Shown here in pieces: positions 29,205 through 38,796 of a stretch of DNA of 64,000 nt. The translations under genes were made by a program, and so were the position numbers. Where the stretch lies: positions 124,001 through 188,000 of the forward strand of contig NZ_JAUCZF010000005.1 of the NCBI RefSeq assembly GCF_030373245.1, in the 5' to 3' direction. The notes under the pieces were generated by a model. It was not told where the DNA came from. It worked only from the letters and a program-made list of their open reading frames with translations, and ran no database searches. This DNA is from Hydrogenophaga sp. Its GTDB lineage: Bacteria > Pseudomonadota > Gammaproteobacteria > Burkholderiales > Burkholderiaceae_C. Every line of letters begins with the position of its first letter. Position 1 is the stretch's first letter.

Positions 29205-29953
29205 GCAGCGAAACCACCGCCAAGAAAGACGTCCAGAAACTCCAGCGGGCCATCATCGATGGCCTTGAGGACGTCAAGGGACAAGACATCGTGGTGTTCG
29301 ACACCGAATCCCTTTCGCCGCTTTTCGAACGCGTCATCATCGCCAGCGGCACCTCGAACCGACAGACCAAGGCGCTGGCCGCCAGTGTTCGCGATGCGGT
29401 GCGCGAGGCGGGCTTCGACAAGCCCCGCATTGAGGGCGAAGACAACGGGGAATGGATCATCGTGGACTGTGGCGCCGCCGTGGCGCACGTGATGCAGCCC
29501 GTGATCCGCCAGTACTACCGCCTGGAAGAGATCTGGGGTGGCAAACCGGTGCGCATGAAACACGGGGCACCCAAGCCCGTGCAGCCGACCGCCAAACCGG
29601 TGGCGAAAAAGAAGGCCGCTGCCAAGAAAGGCAGCCCGGCGCCCGCGGCACCTGTGTCCGCCAAAACGGTGGTGCGCCAGCAGGCCAAGGCCACCGCCGT
29701 GGCAGCCCAGAAGGCGCCCGCCAGGAAAGCGGCCCCGGTCAAGCCGGTAGCAGGCAAGTCGGCGGTGCGCAAGACACCCGCCAAAACAGCAGCCAAGACA
29801 GCGAGCAAGCCACCGGTCAAGACGTCGGCCAAACCGGCCGTGAAGACGGTCGTGATCAAGGCCAAGGCGGCGAAACCCGGTGCCAAGGCCAGCGCGAAGC
29901 CAGTCACCAGGAAGACCGGGGCAACCAAGGCGCCCGCCCGCAAGAAGGCATGA
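29201..29953 (+). CDS. rsfS: Ribosome silencing factor RsfS with a long Lys/Ala/Pro-rich tail
   Basis: Residues 1-118 form the RsfS (Iojap) domain: [40 protein letters not shown] and [20 protein letters not shown] with the family GxWxxxDxG-like pattern. RsfS binds uL14 on the large subunit and blocks subunit joining in starvation. Usual proteins are 105-130 residues. Here residues 121-250 add a tail almost wholly of Lys, Ala, Pro, Thr and Val, with repeats such as KTAAKTASK and AKPAVKT, like histone-H1 or AlgP-type tails. It is in frame with no stop and ends with an ATGA overlap into rlmH, so it is genuinely coded. The function of the tail is unknown. Confidence 0.93.
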   Translation: MSSETTAKKDVQKLQRAIIDGLEDVKGQDIVVFDTESLSPLFERVIIASGTSNRQTKALAASVRDAVREAGFDKPRIEGEDNGEWIIVDCGAAVAHVMQPVIRQYYRLEEIWGGKPVRMKHGAPKPVQPTAKPVAKKKAAAKKGSPAPAAPVSAKTVVRQQAKATAVAAQKAPARKAAPVKPVAGKSAVRKTPAKTAAKTASKPPVKTSAKPAVKTVVIKAKAAKPGAKASAKPVTRKTGATKAPARKKA

Positions 29954-30417
29954 GGCTGCTGATCGTCGCGGTCGGGCAGCGGATGCCCGACTGGGCTCAG
30001 AGTGCCTACGACGACTACGCCAAGCGATTTCCGCCCGAATTTCGGGTCGAGATCAAGACCGTCAGGACCGAAACCCGCGGCTCCAAAACGCTGGAGACCT
30101 TGCTGTGTGCCGAGCGTGATCGCATTCAGGCGGCGTTGCCCCGCGGGTGCCGCGTGGTCGTGCTTGACGAGCGCGGCACACCACTCACCACGCTGGCGCT
30201 GGCCGAGCAATTGCGAGGCTGGCAGCTGGACGCGATCGATGTGGCGCTGGTGATCGGCGGCCCCGATGGGCTGGAGCCTGGATTTCGAGCAGCCGCGCAC
30301 CAGCGCATCCGCTTGTCCGACCTGACCCTGCCGCACGCACTGGCCCGTGTGTTGCTGGTCGAGCAGCTCTACCGCGCCTGGTCGATCAATGCAGGTCATC
30401 CTTATCACCGGGAGTGA
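29950..30417 (+). CDS. rlmH: 23S rRNA pseudouridine-1915 N3-methyltransferase
   Basis: SPOUT-class methyltransferase that modifies pseudouridine 1915 in helix 69 of 23S rRNA on assembled ribosomes. 155 residues, the usual size. The sequence starts [20 protein letters not shown] and contains the SAM-binding [17 protein letters not shown] and the C-terminal [29 protein letters not shown], all hallmark. The start overlaps the rsfS stop (ATGA), and a maf-type gene follows by 45 bases. Confidence 0.97.
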   Translation: MRLLIVAVGQRMPDWAQSAYDDYAKRFPPEFRVEIKTVRTETRGSKTLETLLCAERDRIQAALPRGCRVVVLDERGTPLTTLALAEQLRGWQLDAIDVALVIGGPDGLEPGFRAAAHQRIRLSDLTLPHALARVLLVEQLYRAWSINAGHPYHRE

Positions 30418-30462
30418 AGCGATGGATTTGTCCACCGGGATCACTGCAGTGGATTTCGATTC

Positions 30463-31086
30463 ATGACGCCCAGCCCCATGGTGTACCTCGCGTCCCAAAG
30501 TCCGCGGCGCTTGCAGTTGCTGGAGCAGTGGGGCGTTCGCTGCGAGCTGCTGCTGCCAGACGCTGACGAAGACGTGGAATCGCTTGAAGACGTCTCACCC
30601 GGCGAGGCGCCGGCGACCTATGTACAGCGGGTCACCGCGCTCAAGCTGCAGGCAGCGCAGTTGCGCCTGCGGCGCCGCGGACTGGCACCAGCACCCGTGT
30701 TGTGTGCCGACACCACGGTAGCGCTGGGTCGGCGCATCCTGGGCAAGCCGAAGGACGCGGCCGACGCGCGCGCCATGTTGACCGAGCTGTCGGGCCGTGA
30801 ACACCGCGTACTGACCGCGGTGGCGGTAGGCAAGCTGGTGGGGCGGCGCACCCGCAGCTGGATGGCGCTGTCGGTGTCGCGGGTCAGATTCGACCCGCTG
30901 AGCGCTGCGCAGATTCGGCGCTACGTGGCCAGCGGAGAACCCATGGGCAAGGCAGGTGCCTACGCCATCCAAGGCCAGGCGGCGCTCTGGGCACCTCGCA
31001 TGGTTGGCAGCTACTCGGGCATCATGGGCCTGCCTGCGAGCGAGACGGCGCAGGTGCTGGCCGCCGCCGGCCTGCCCCTGTTTTGA
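30463..31086 (+). CDS. maf: Maf-family nucleotide pyrophosphatase (dTTP/UTP type)
   Basis: House-cleaning nucleoside triphosphate pyrophosphatase of 207 residues. Maf signatures: [20 protein letters not shown] (the S-x-S-PRR motif), [33 protein letters not shown] and [36 protein letters not shown]. The [10 protein letters not shown] motif and overall pattern suit the dTTPase/UTPase (YhdE-like) subgroup more than the m7GTP (YceF) type; this is a judgement from motifs. ATG 30463 is the start. It belongs to the nadD-rsfS-rlmH-maf-rng run and is followed by rng after 40 bases. Confidence 0.92.
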   Translation: MTPSPMVYLASQSPRRLQLLEQWGVRCELLLPDADEDVESLEDVSPGEAPATYVQRVTALKLQAAQLRLRRRGLAPAPVLCADTTVALGRRILGKPKDAADARAMLTELSGREHRVLTAVAVGKLVGRRTRSWMALSVSRVRFDPLSAAQIRRYVASGEPMGKAGAYAIQGQAALWAPRMVGSYSGIMGLPASETAQVLAAAGLPLF

Positions 31087-31126
31087 GCCTACGCCCCCAC
31101 CACCACACGATGCGAGACGCCACACA

Positions 31127-32680
31127 ATGAGCCAGGAAATTCTGATCAATTGGGCACCGCAGGAAACGCGGGTAGCGGTGGTGGAGCAGGGCGCGGTGCA
31201 GGAAGTGCACCTGGAGCGCACGCTGGAGCGGGGACTGGTGGGCAATGTCTACCTGGGCAAGGTGTCCAGGGTGCTGCCCGGGATGCAGTCGGCCTTCATC
31301 GACATCGGGTTGGACCGCGCAGCGTTCCTGCACGTGGCCGATCTCATGCCCAGTATCAACGCCAAGCACGCCGCGCCGCGTGTGCGCGAGACCGTACCAG
31401 CCCAGCCGGTGGTCGACACCTTGCCTACCCAGGGCGGCAACCCTCGTGTCTTGCCACCGGACCCGGTGTTACCCATAGAGCGGCAGATTTTTGAGGGTCA
31501 GGCACTGATGGTGCAGGTGCTGAAAGACCCGATTGGAAGCAAAGGTGCGCGCCTCACTGCCCAGATCAGTATCGCTGGGCGGCTGCTGGTGTTTCTGCCG
31601 CAAGACAACCACATCGGCGTGTCACAGAAGATCCCGCCCGCCCAGCGCGAGGCGCTGCGCCAACGCGTGGCCGCGTTGGCTGTACCTCCAGGTGGCGGCG
31701 CTCCGGGTGGCTTCATCCTGCGCACCAATGCCGAAGACGCAAGCGACGACGAGCTGTCGGATGACATCGCCTACCTGCGCAAGACCTGGCAACGCATCAA
31801 GGAAGCGGCCACCCGCCACCCGCCACCGACCATGCTGCATGAAGATCTGAACCTCATGCAGCGTGTACTGCGCGATCTGGTGGGCAGCGAGACGCAGAGC
31901 ATCCGCATCGACTCGCGCGAACAACATGGGCTGATGCGAAGCTTCGCAGCTGAATTCATGCCAGACACGGTGGAGAAGATCCAGCACTACACGGGAGAGC
32001 GCCCCATCTTTGATCTGTTCAACGTCGACGAAGACATCGTGCGGGCGCTCAGCCGGCGCGTCGATCTGAAATCCGGTGGCTACCTGGTGATCGACCAGAC
32101 CGAGGCGCTGACCACGGTCGACGTGAACACAGGTGGCTTTGTCGGTGCACGCAACTTCGACGATACCGTTTTCCGCACCAATCTCGAAGCGGCGCAGGCG
32201 ATCGCCCGCCAGCTGCGACTGCGCAATCTGGGTGGAATCGTCATCGTGGATTTCATCGACATGGTGCGCGAGGACCATTGCGAGGCGGTGCTGTCCGAGT
32301 TCCGCAAACAGCTTGCGCGCGACCGCGTCAAGACCATGACGGGCGGCTTTTCCCAACTCGGGCTGGTGGAGATGACGCGCAAGCGCACCCGCGAATCGCT
32401 CGCCCAGCTGCTCAGCGAACCGTGTGCTGCATGCAACGGCCGGGGCTTGGTGAAGACCGCGCGCAGCCTGTGCTACGACATCTTGCGCGAGATCCTGCGC
32501 GAAGCGCGCGCCTTCAACCCGCGAGAGTTCCGTGTGATCGCCTCACCACAGGTGGTCGAGCTGTTTTTGGATGAAGAAAGCCAGCACCTGGCTGGCTTGT
32601 CGGATTTTGTTGGCAAGCCGATCTCGCTCCAGGCGGACAGCGCCATGACGCAGGAACAGTACGACATCGTGCTGCTGTGA
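31127..32680 (+). CDS. rng: Ribonuclease G
   Basis: Endoribonuclease of the RNase E/G family that matures the 5' end of 16S rRNA and degrades some mRNAs. 517 residues, longer than the E. coli enzyme (489). Sections: N-terminal MSQEILINWAPQETRVAVVE, the S1-like RNA-binding part GNVYLGKVSRVLPGMQSAFI, the catalytic domain with VIDQTEALTTVDVNTGGFVG (Mg-binding Asp), GIVIVDFIDM, and the zinc-link CAACNGRGLVKTA. A stretch around residues 80-120 (PAQPVVDTLPTQGGNPRVLP) is an insertion relative to E. coli. The ATG at 31127 matches the family start. Confidence 0.95.
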   Translation: MSQEILINWAPQETRVAVVEQGAVQEVHLERTLERGLVGNVYLGKVSRVLPGMQSAFIDIGLDRAAFLHVADLMPSINAKHAAPRVRETVPAQPVVDTLPTQGGNPRVLPPDPVLPIERQIFEGQALMVQVLKDPIGSKGARLTAQISIAGRLLVFLPQDNHIGVSQKIPPAQREALRQRVAALAVPPGGGAPGGFILRTNAEDASDDELSDDIAYLRKTWQRIKEAATRHPPPTMLHEDLNLMQRVLRDLVGSETQSIRIDSREQHGLMRSFAAEFMPDTVEKIQHYTGERPIFDLFNVDEDIVRALSRRVDLKSGGYLVIDQTEALTTVDVNTGGFVGARNFDDTVFRTNLEAAQAIARQLRLRNLGGIVIVDFIDMVREDHCEAVLSEFRKQLARDRVKTMTGGFSQLGLVEMTRKRTRESLAQLLSEPCAACNGRGLVKTARSLCYDILREILREARAFNPREFRVIASPQVVELFLDEESQHLAGLSDFVGKPISLQADSAMTQEQYDIVLL

Positions 32681-32681
32681 C

Positions 32682-32758
32682 TTTCCCCTAAGCCGCTGCA
32701 TATCTTCCCCGTCAGGCAGAGCACGCCAGTGGCCCGGCTAAGCCGCTTCCACGGAGTG
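32682..32758 (+). repeat. Dispersed GC-rich intergenic repeat, copy 2 (degenerate)
   Basis: Follows the rng stop: CCCCGTCAGG centre, then AGTGGCCCGGCTAAGCCGC and TTCCACGG. It is clearly related to copies at 26177 and 61856 but more diverged. The remaining 110 bases up to the convergent msbA stop show no feature I can name. Confidence 0.55.
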
Positions 32759-32870
32759 TGCGGAGGCCAAGCCCGTCTGCCCGTCAACCGCCCGCCCTCG
32801 GACCTGTCCTTGAGCGGGATCGAACCGAGTCACGCGCGCTGTGAAGAGCCGTGGCTTGAACCTGGGTAGA

Positions 32871-34676
32871 TCAGGCCTGAGGCGACATGCCCTGGGCATG
32901 CAGCCGCGCGTACAGGCCGTCAGCAGCCACGAGGTCGCTGTGGCTGCCTTGCTCGACGATTTGGCCGTCGGCCAGTACCACAACACGGTCGGCATGTTCG
33001 ATGGTGGACAGGCGGTGGGCGATCACGAGGGTGGTTCGGCCCTTCATAAGCTTGGCGAGTGCGTCCTGTACCAGGCGTTCGGATTCGTTGTCGAGTGCCG
33101 AAGTCGCTTCGTCGAGGATGAGGATGGGTGCATCTTTGTAGATGGCGCGGGCGATCGCCAGGCGCTGGCGCTGGCCTCCCGAGAGCTCGGCTGCGTTGTG
33201 CCCTACCGTGGTGTGGATGCCTTGCGGCAGGCGGTCAATCAACTCGGTGAGGTTGGCTGACCTGAGCGCGGCATGCACCCGCAGCTCGTCGATCTCGTTG
33301 GAACTGGCGCCCAGGGCCACGTTGGCCGCCAGACTGTCGTTGAGCATGACCACGTCCTGGGTAACCATTGCGAACTGGCTGCGCAGGCTGACCAGATCCC
33401 ACGAGGTCAGGGGCACGCCGTCGAGCAGTACGCGGCCATGTTCGAGTTCGACAAAGCGCGGCAGCAGGTTGACCAGCGTGGTCTTGCCCGATCCCGAGGG
33501 GCCGACAAAGGCCACCACCTCACCGGGCGCCACCGCCAGACTCACGCCGCGCAGCGCGGCTGGAGCTTCGGTGTCGGCGGCCAGGCCGCCTTCGCTCTCC
33601 CGCCGGGGGTAGCGCACCCACACGCCTTCGAGCTCCAGCCGACCCTCGGCGCGGTCGGTTCGGTGCGTGCCGCTGATCTGGTCGGGCGTGCCCTCAATCA
33701 AGGCCAGACCTCGCTCCAGCGCGGTCAGGCCGCGCGTGATCGGGCCGGCGATCTCGGCCAGCTGGCGGATCGGCGTGATCAGCATCAGCATGGCGGTTAC
33801 AAAGGCCACAAAATTGCCCACCGTGACGCCGCTGCTGCTGCTCTGCCACAGCGCCGTGGTGATCACAGCCGAGAGCGCAGTGGCTGCCAGAATCTGGGTC
33901 AACGGAGTCATCGCAGCCTGTGCCACTGTGGATTTCAGTGCCAGCCGGCGCAACTGCAGGCTCAGACCGTCAAAACGCTGAGCCTGTCGAGCCTGGGCAC
34001 CATGCAGCCGCACCATGCGGTGCGCCAGCGCGTTCTCCTCCACCACGTAAGCCAGCTCGTCGGTGGCGCTCTGGCTGTTCTTGGTGAGCTTGTAGAGGCG
34101 GCGCGAAAGCACCCGCATCACAAGCACCAGAGGCGGGAAGAGCAGCAGCACGATCAGCGTGAGTTTCCAGTTGAGGTACAGCAAATAGCCCAGCAACGCC
34201 AGCACCGTGAGGCTGCTCTTGGCCAGAGTGAGGAAAGCACCCACCAACATGCCTGAGCCGGTCTGCACCTCGTAGACCAGGGTATTGGAGAGTTTGCTGG
34301 CACTTTGCTGGACGAACAGCGAAAGCTCTGCCTGGCCCAGCTTGGCCATCATGGCCCGGCGCAGGTTCAGTACGCCCAGGCTGGCGGTGTGCGCCAGCGC
34401 GTACTGGGCGATGAAAACCGCAATACCGCGCAGTCCAAACAGCCCGATCAGCGCCACCGGCACCATCCACAAGGCGATGGCGCCCTCGGTGAATCCCCGG
34501 TCGAGCAGGGCCTTGAGCAGCGCCGGAATCATCGGCTCCGTGAGGGCGCCAGCCAGCGTGGCCACCGCCGCCAGCGCAATGCCACCGCGCGCCGCGCTGA
34601 AATACGGCCAGATGCGCAACAGGCGCTTTCGCACCGAATCCACGGGCAGGACGGTGTCGGTATCAGACTGATTCAA
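32871..34676 (-). CDS. msbA: MsbA-type lipid A ABC exporter
   Basis: Homodimeric inner-membrane ABC exporter that flips lipid A-core to the outer leaflet. 601 residues (usual 580-600). An N-terminal transmembrane domain of about six spans occupies residues 1-330 (GGIALAAVATLAGALTEPMI, VLALLGYLLYLNWKLTLIVL). The nucleotide-binding domain has Walker A GPSGSGKTTL, signature ELSGGQRQRLAIARAIYKDA, Walker B ILILDEATSALDNESERLVQ and H-loop IAHRLSTIEHADR. The start is a TTG at 34676 with no strong ribosome binding site; a GTG a dozen codons in could be the true start. Transcribed divergently from tolB. Confidence 0.93.
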   Translation of the reverse strand: MNQSDTDTVLPVDSVRKRLLRIWPYFSAARGGIALAAVATLAGALTEPMIPALLKALLDRGFTEGAIALWMVPVALIGLFGLRGIAVFIAQYALAHTASLGVLNLRRAMMAKLGQAELSLFVQQSASKLSNTLVYEVQTGSGMLVGAFLTLAKSSLTVLALLGYLLYLNWKLTLIVLLLFPPLVLVMRVLSRRLYKLTKNSQSATDELAYVVEENALAHRMVRLHGAQARQAQRFDGLSLQLRRLALKSTVAQAAMTPLTQILAATALSAVITTALWQSSSSGVTVGNFVAFVTAMLMLITPIRQLAEIAGPITRGLTALERGLALIEGTPDQISGTHRTDRAEGRLELEGVWVRYPRRESEGGLAADTEAPAALRGVSLAVAPGEVVAFVGPSGSGKTTLVNLLPRFVELEHGRVLLDGVPLTSWDLVSLRSQFAMVTQDVVMLNDSLAANVALGASSNEIDELRVHAALRSANLTELIDRLPQGIHTTVGHNAAELSGGQRQRLAIARAIYKDAPILILDEATSALDNESERLVQDALAKLMKGRTTLVIAHRLSTIEHADRVVVLADGQIVEQGSHSDLVAADGLYARLHAQGMSPQA

Positions 34677-34863
34677 GGGCGGATGTTTCGCAAAGTTCGA
34701 GGGACGGGGAACATTCTGGCGCTCCGTGGGTCATGGCAGTGGGCAAGCGCTGGCGCAACACACATCTTGTCACTGGGGGCCAAAACCCCTCCGTTATTAT
34801 CGGTTGCAGTTTTGAGGCGCCAGTCAGGGCGCTCTGTGACACCCTGTACTTTCAAGACAAAGG

Positions 34864-36180
34864 ATGCTCGATTTGACCCGTTTGAACCCTTGGGCACCCA
34901 CGCGACGCCGCCACCTGCTGAGTGCTGCGGCCGCGATTCCCTTCTTGGCCTGGCCGCTGCGCGAGGCCGCAGCCCAGTTCCGTGTTGAAGTGTCCGGCGT
35001 CGGCCTCACGCAGTTCCCGTTTTCTGTGGTCGCGTTTCGCGGCAACGACGCCGCCAGTGAAGACATCGCCGCCATCGTGCGGGCCGATCTCGAGCGCAGT
35101 GGCCAGTTCCGTTTTGTGAACCCTGCGCCGGGCGTTCTCGACGAGACCTCGCGTCCGGACCTTGCACCCTGGCGCGACAGGGGCGCCGACTCGCTCGTCA
35201 CTGGCAGCGTCATGCGGCTCGCTGACGGCCGCTTTGACGTCCGGTTTCGGCTTTGGGATGTGGTTCGTGGCCAGGACCTGGGTGGTTTGAGCTACCCGGT
35301 AGGCCCGCAAGCGCTGCGTCTCGCCGCGCACCGCATCTCGGACTACGTGTTCGAAAAACTGACGGGCGAGAAGGGTGTGTTTTCCACCCGCATCGCCTAC
35401 GTGACCAAGGCCGGATCGCGCCACACGCTCTGGGTGGCCGATGCCGATGGCGAAGGAGCCCGCTCAGCCCTCAGCAGCCCCGAGCCCATCATTTCGCCCA
35501 ACTGGGCGCCCAATGGTGCGCAGCTGGCGTATGTGTCCTTTGAAGCGCGCAAGCCGGTGATTTATGCCCACGACGTGGCGACCGGGCGGCGTCGCCTGCT
35601 GGCGAATTTCAAGGGCTCCAACAGCGCTCCCGCCTGGTCGCCGGACGGCCGCCAGTTGGTCGCCACCTTGTCGCTATCGGGCAATGCCCAGATTTACCTG
35701 ATGGATGCCAACGGCGGCGACCCCAAGCGCCTGACGCAGACTTCCAGCATCGACACCGAGCCGGTCTTCAGCGCCGACGGCAAAAGCATCTTCTTTGTCA
35801 GTGATCGCGGTGGATCACCGCAGATCTACCAGATGGATGCAGGCGGCGGCAACGCCAGGCGGCTGACCTTCAACGGCAACTACAACATCTCGCCCTCTGC
35901 CAGTCCCGATGGTCGCTGGCTAGCGTTCATTTCTCGCGTCAATGGCGCCTTTCGCCTGCACGTGCTGGAACTGGCCAGCGGCAAGGCCACCGCCATCAGC
36001 GAGACCAGCGCCGACGAGAGCCCGAGCTTTGCGCCCAACAGCCGCATGATCATTTACGCCACACGCGACAAGGGCCAGGAGGCCCTCATGACCACCAGCG
36101 TAGACGGCCGCATCAAATCCCGCCTGGCAGGCGCTCAGGGTGATATCCGGGAGCCTGAATGGGGCCCCTTTCTCCGCTGA
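34864..36180 (+). CDS. tolB: TolB, periplasmic beta-propeller of the Tol-Pal system
   Basis: Periplasmic component of Tol-Pal, needed for outer-membrane constriction during division. 438 residues. A signal peptide ends about residue 38 ([14 protein letters not shown]). Its n-region contains TRRRHLL, a twin-arginine-like motif that would be unusual for TolB. The N-terminal domain ([40 protein letters not shown]) is followed by the propeller with repeated [27 protein letters not shown] and [14 protein letters not shown] modules. pal and cpoB follow on the same strand. tolQ, tolR and tolA are not nearby. Confidence 0.96.
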   Translation: MLDLTRLNPWAPTRRRHLLSAAAAIPFLAWPLREAAAQFRVEVSGVGLTQFPFSVVAFRGNDAASEDIAAIVRADLERSGQFRFVNPAPGVLDETSRPDLAPWRDRGADSLVTGSVMRLADGRFDVRFRLWDVVRGQDLGGLSYPVGPQALRLAAHRISDYVFEKLTGEKGVFSTRIAYVTKAGSRHTLWVADADGEGARSALSSPEPIISPNWAPNGAQLAYVSFEARKPVIYAHDVATGRRRLLANFKGSNSAPAWSPDGRQLVATLSLSGNAQIYLMDANGGDPKRLTQTSSIDTEPVFSADGKSIFFVSDRGGSPQIYQMDAGGGNARRLTFNGNYNISPSASPDGRWLAFISRVNGAFRLHVLELASGKATAISETSADESPSFAPNSRMIIYATRDKGQEALMTTSVDGRIKSRLAGAQGDIREPEWGPFLR

Positions 36181-36237
36181 GCCGGCCAGGCCATCCTTCC
36201 GCCATTGACCTCACCTCAAGTTACCCAAGGAACTACC

Positions 36238-36834
36238 ATGACTGCCAATGACTGCCTCAACCATCCTGTGAACCCTGGGACTGCTCGCCGATTGCTCACC
36301 AGCCTCGGCATGGGCGCTTGCGTCTTGCTGCTCGCCGCCTGCGGATCCAACGTCAAGCTGGACGAGGTGCCGGTTCAGGATCGCAGCGGCACGGCGGTGA
36401 GTCCCCTGCAATCGGGATCGGCTGCTGGCGGTACCGCCGGAGGTGCGGGCGCAGGCGCAGTGACTGGCGTTGAGGTCGGCTCCAACGCCTCGGCCCAGCC
36501 CGCTTCACTCGAGCGCCTCGTGTACTTCGACTACGACAGCTTTGTGATCCGGCCCGAGTTTGCGGCGAGCCTGGAGGCCAATGCCCGTTACCTGAACGCC
36601 AACACCAGCCGCCGCGTAGCGCTGGAAGGCCATACCGACGAACGTGGCGGACGCGAGTACAACCTGGCGCTGGGCCAGAAGCGAGCCGAGGCGGTGCGGC
36701 GTGCGCTGGGACTGCTGGGCGTGAGCGACAACCAGATGGAGGCGGTGAGCTTCGGTGAAGAAAAGCCCGCCATGACGGGCTTGGATGAGGCCTCATTCGC
36801 CAAAAACCGCCGCGTCGAACTGACCTACCGTTGA
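36238..36834 (+). CDS. pal: Pal, peptidoglycan-associated outer-membrane lipoprotein
   Basis: Outer-membrane lipoprotein that binds peptidoglycan and TolB. 198 residues. The signal ends in a lipobox LLAACGSNVKL with Cys35 as the lipidated residue. A glycine-rich linker (GSAAGGTAGGAGAGAVTGVE) leads to an OmpA-like domain: LERLVYFDYDSFVIRPEFAA, ALEGHTDERGGREYNLALGQ, KRAEAVRRALGLLGVSDNQM. The N-terminal region before the hydrophobic segment is longer than usual (about 17 residues). The ATG at 36238 has AAGGAA upstream. It is the second gene of the tolB-pal-cpoB operon. Confidence 0.96.
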   Translation: MTANDCLNHPVNPGTARRLLTSLGMGACVLLLAACGSNVKLDEVPVQDRSGTAVSPLQSGSAAGGTAGGAGAGAVTGVEVGSNASAQPASLERLVYFDYDSFVIRPEFAASLEANARYLNANTSRRVALEGHTDERGGREYNLALGQKRAEAVRRALGLLGVSDNQMEAVSFGEEKPAMTGLDEASFAKNRRVELTYR

Positions 36835-36839
36835 ACACC

Positions 36840-37634
36840 ATGCGCCTGACTTTGCCTGCTATGCATCGACTGCTGCCTTTTGCCCCACTTGCGCTGGCCC
36901 TGGCCTGGCCGCTGCAGGCCCACGCCCTGTTCGGCGACGACGAGGCTCGCAAGGCCATCATTGAACTGCGCCAGAAGGTCGATGCCAATCAGCAGGCCGC
37001 CGAAGCGGCCCGTCAGGCGCTGGAGACCACCAGGCAGGACAACGACGCCACCACCCGCCGCAGCCTGCTGGAGCTGTCCAACCAGATCGAACAGCTGCGT
37101 GCCGAAATGGCCCGTCTGCGTGGGCTCAACGAGCAGCTGGCGCGTGAAGTGTCTGAACTGCAGCGCCAGCAAAAAGATGTGCAGACAGGCCTCGATGAGC
37201 GCTTGCGCCAGGTCGAACCGATCAAGATCACTCACGATGAGGTGAGCTTCACAGCCGCCCCGGCAGAGAAGCGCGAGTTCGACGCGGCGCTGGAGCAACT
37301 TCGCAGATCCGAGTTTGCCGGGACCATCGACGCTTATGCCGCCTTTTTGCGCCGCTACCCGCAAAGCGGCTACACGCCGTCGGCGCTGTACTGGCTTGGC
37401 AATGCCCAGTACGCCACGCGGGCCTACGGCGCGGCGCTGGAAACGCATCGGCGACTGGTCACCCAGTTTCCGAACCACGTTCGCACGCCAGAGGCCTTGC
37501 TGGCCATGGCCAACAGCCAGGTCGAACTCAAGGACACGAAGGGCGCCCGCCGCACACTGGACCAGCTGGTGAAGGATCACCCGCAGTCCGAAGCCGCCGC
37601 CGCCGGCAAGGAACGGCTCGCGCGCCTGCGCTGA
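36840..37634 (+). CDS. cpoB: CpoB (YbgF), Tol-Pal coordinating protein
   Basis: Periplasmic protein that links Tol-Pal with peptidoglycan synthesis at the septum. 264 residues. A signal peptide (LLPFAPLALALAWPLQAHAL, cut near AHA-LFG) is followed by a coiled-coil rich in Glu, Ala and Arg (RKAIIELRQKVDANQQAAEA, NQIEQLRAEMARLRGLNEQL) and a C-terminal set of TPR repeats (EFDAALEQLRRSEFAGTIDA, YTPSALYWLGNAQYATRAYG, EALLAMANSQVELKDTKGAR). The ATG at 36840 lies five bases after the pal stop, so it is translationally coupled. Confidence 0.95.
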   Translation: MRLTLPAMHRLLPFAPLALALAWPLQAHALFGDDEARKAIIELRQKVDANQQAAEAARQALETTRQDNDATTRRSLLELSNQIEQLRAEMARLRGLNEQLAREVSELQRQQKDVQTGLDERLRQVEPIKITHDEVSFTAAPAEKREFDAALEQLRRSEFAGTIDAYAAFLRRYPQSGYTPSALYWLGNAQYATRAYGAALETHRRLVTQFPNHVRTPEALLAMANSQVELKDTKGARRTLDQLVKDHPQSEAAAAGKERLARLR

Positions 37635-37674
37635 GTGCGCCGGCCGGGAGTAGGGCTCCTGGCCTGCTCCTACA

Positions 37675-38796
37675 ATGTCGGCCATGCAAATCGCCGACCT
37701 CCAAGCCCTTTATGCCCAGGTGTTGTGGGCCGCGTTCGTGGTGTCACTGGCCTTCGGTTTCATCGCCCAGCGAACCCATTTCTGCACCATGGGTGCCGTC
37801 AGCGATGTGGTCAATATGGGCTCGTGGACCCGCATGCGCATGTGGGGGATGGCCGTTGGCGTGGCCAGCATCGGCTTCTATGGCATGGCCTGGCTGGGCT
37901 GGATTGACGCCGACAAGACGATTTACACCTCCAGTCGCATCATCTGGCTCTCCGCCATCGTGGGCGGCCTGCTGTTTGGTTTTGGCATGGTGCTGGCCTC
38001 GGGCTGTGGCAGCAAGACACTGGTGCGCATCGGCGCCGGCAGCCTGAAATCGCTGGTGGTGTTTTTTGTCATGGGTTTTTTCGCATTCGCCACCTTGCGT
38101 GGCGTGTTCGCCGTTTTGAGAGTAAATACGGTGGACCAGGTGGCATTCGAAATCCCCGCCGGCGGCGCCTTGCCTGACTGGATCGCGGCAGGATTCGGCA
38201 TGGAGGCCGGCTTGGCGGGTCTGCTGGCGGCACTGGTGGTAGGCGGCGCGCTGGTAATTTGGGCCCTGGCCGAGCGCGATTTCCGCAGCTTCAACAACCT
38301 GTTCGCCGGCCTCGGGCTGGGCATTGTCATCGCGGCCATGTGGTGGGTCAGTGGCCACTTGGGCTATGTTGCTGAGCATCCGGAAACCTTGGAATCGGTC
38401 TACCTGGCCACCAACACTGGGCGCATGGAGTCGCTCACCTTCACAGCGCCCATGGCCTATACGTTGGACTGGTTGATCCTGTTCAGCGACACCTCCAAGC
38501 TGCTGACCGTGGGTGTGGTGACGGTGATGGGTGTGGTCGTCGGCGCCTGTGCGCAGGCCTTGCTGGAGCGCAGCTTCCGCTGGGAAGGTTTTCGCAGCAC
38601 CCAGGACACCGCGCTGCACCTGCTGGGCGCAGCCTGCATGGGCGTGGGGGGTGTGACCGCGCTCGGCTGCACCGTGGGACAAGGTCTATCAGGCCTCTCC
38701 ACGCTCAGCCTCACCAGCGTGATTGCCGTGGCTGGTATCGCGGCTGGCGCGGTGCTGGGGTTCCGCTTCCAGATGTGGTTGCTGGAACGCGAGTGA
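37675..38796 (+). CDS. YeeE/YedE-family membrane transporter
   Basis: 373-residue polytopic protein with about nine to ten hydrophobic segments, of the YeeE/YedE (DUF395) family related to the thiosulfate importer TsuA. The family's paired sulfur-site Cys residues are visible: QRTHFCTMGAVSDVVNMGSW, FGFGMVLASGCGSKTLVRIG and VTALGCTVGQGLSGLSTLSL. These Cys-x-x-G motifs line the pore in TsuA. The substrate is inferred to be thiosulfate or another reduced sulfur species. The GTG start of tcdA overlaps the stop by four bases, so the two are coupled. The alternative start is ATG 37684. Confidence 0.9.
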   Translation: MSAMQIADLQALYAQVLWAAFVVSLAFGFIAQRTHFCTMGAVSDVVNMGSWTRMRMWGMAVGVASIGFYGMAWLGWIDADKTIYTSSRIIWLSAIVGGLLFGFGMVLASGCGSKTLVRIGAGSLKSLVVFFVMGFFAFATLRGVFAVLRVNTVDQVAFEIPAGGALPDWIAAGFGMEAGLAGLLAALVVGGALVIWALAERDFRSFNNLFAGLGLGIVIAAMWWVSGHLGYVAEHPETLESVYLATNTGRMESLTFTAPMAYTLDWLILFSDTSKLLTVGVVTVMGVVVGACAQALLERSFRWEGFRSTQDTALHLLGAACMGVGGVTALGCTVGQGLSGLSTLSLTSVIAVAGIAAGAVLGFRFQMWLLERE

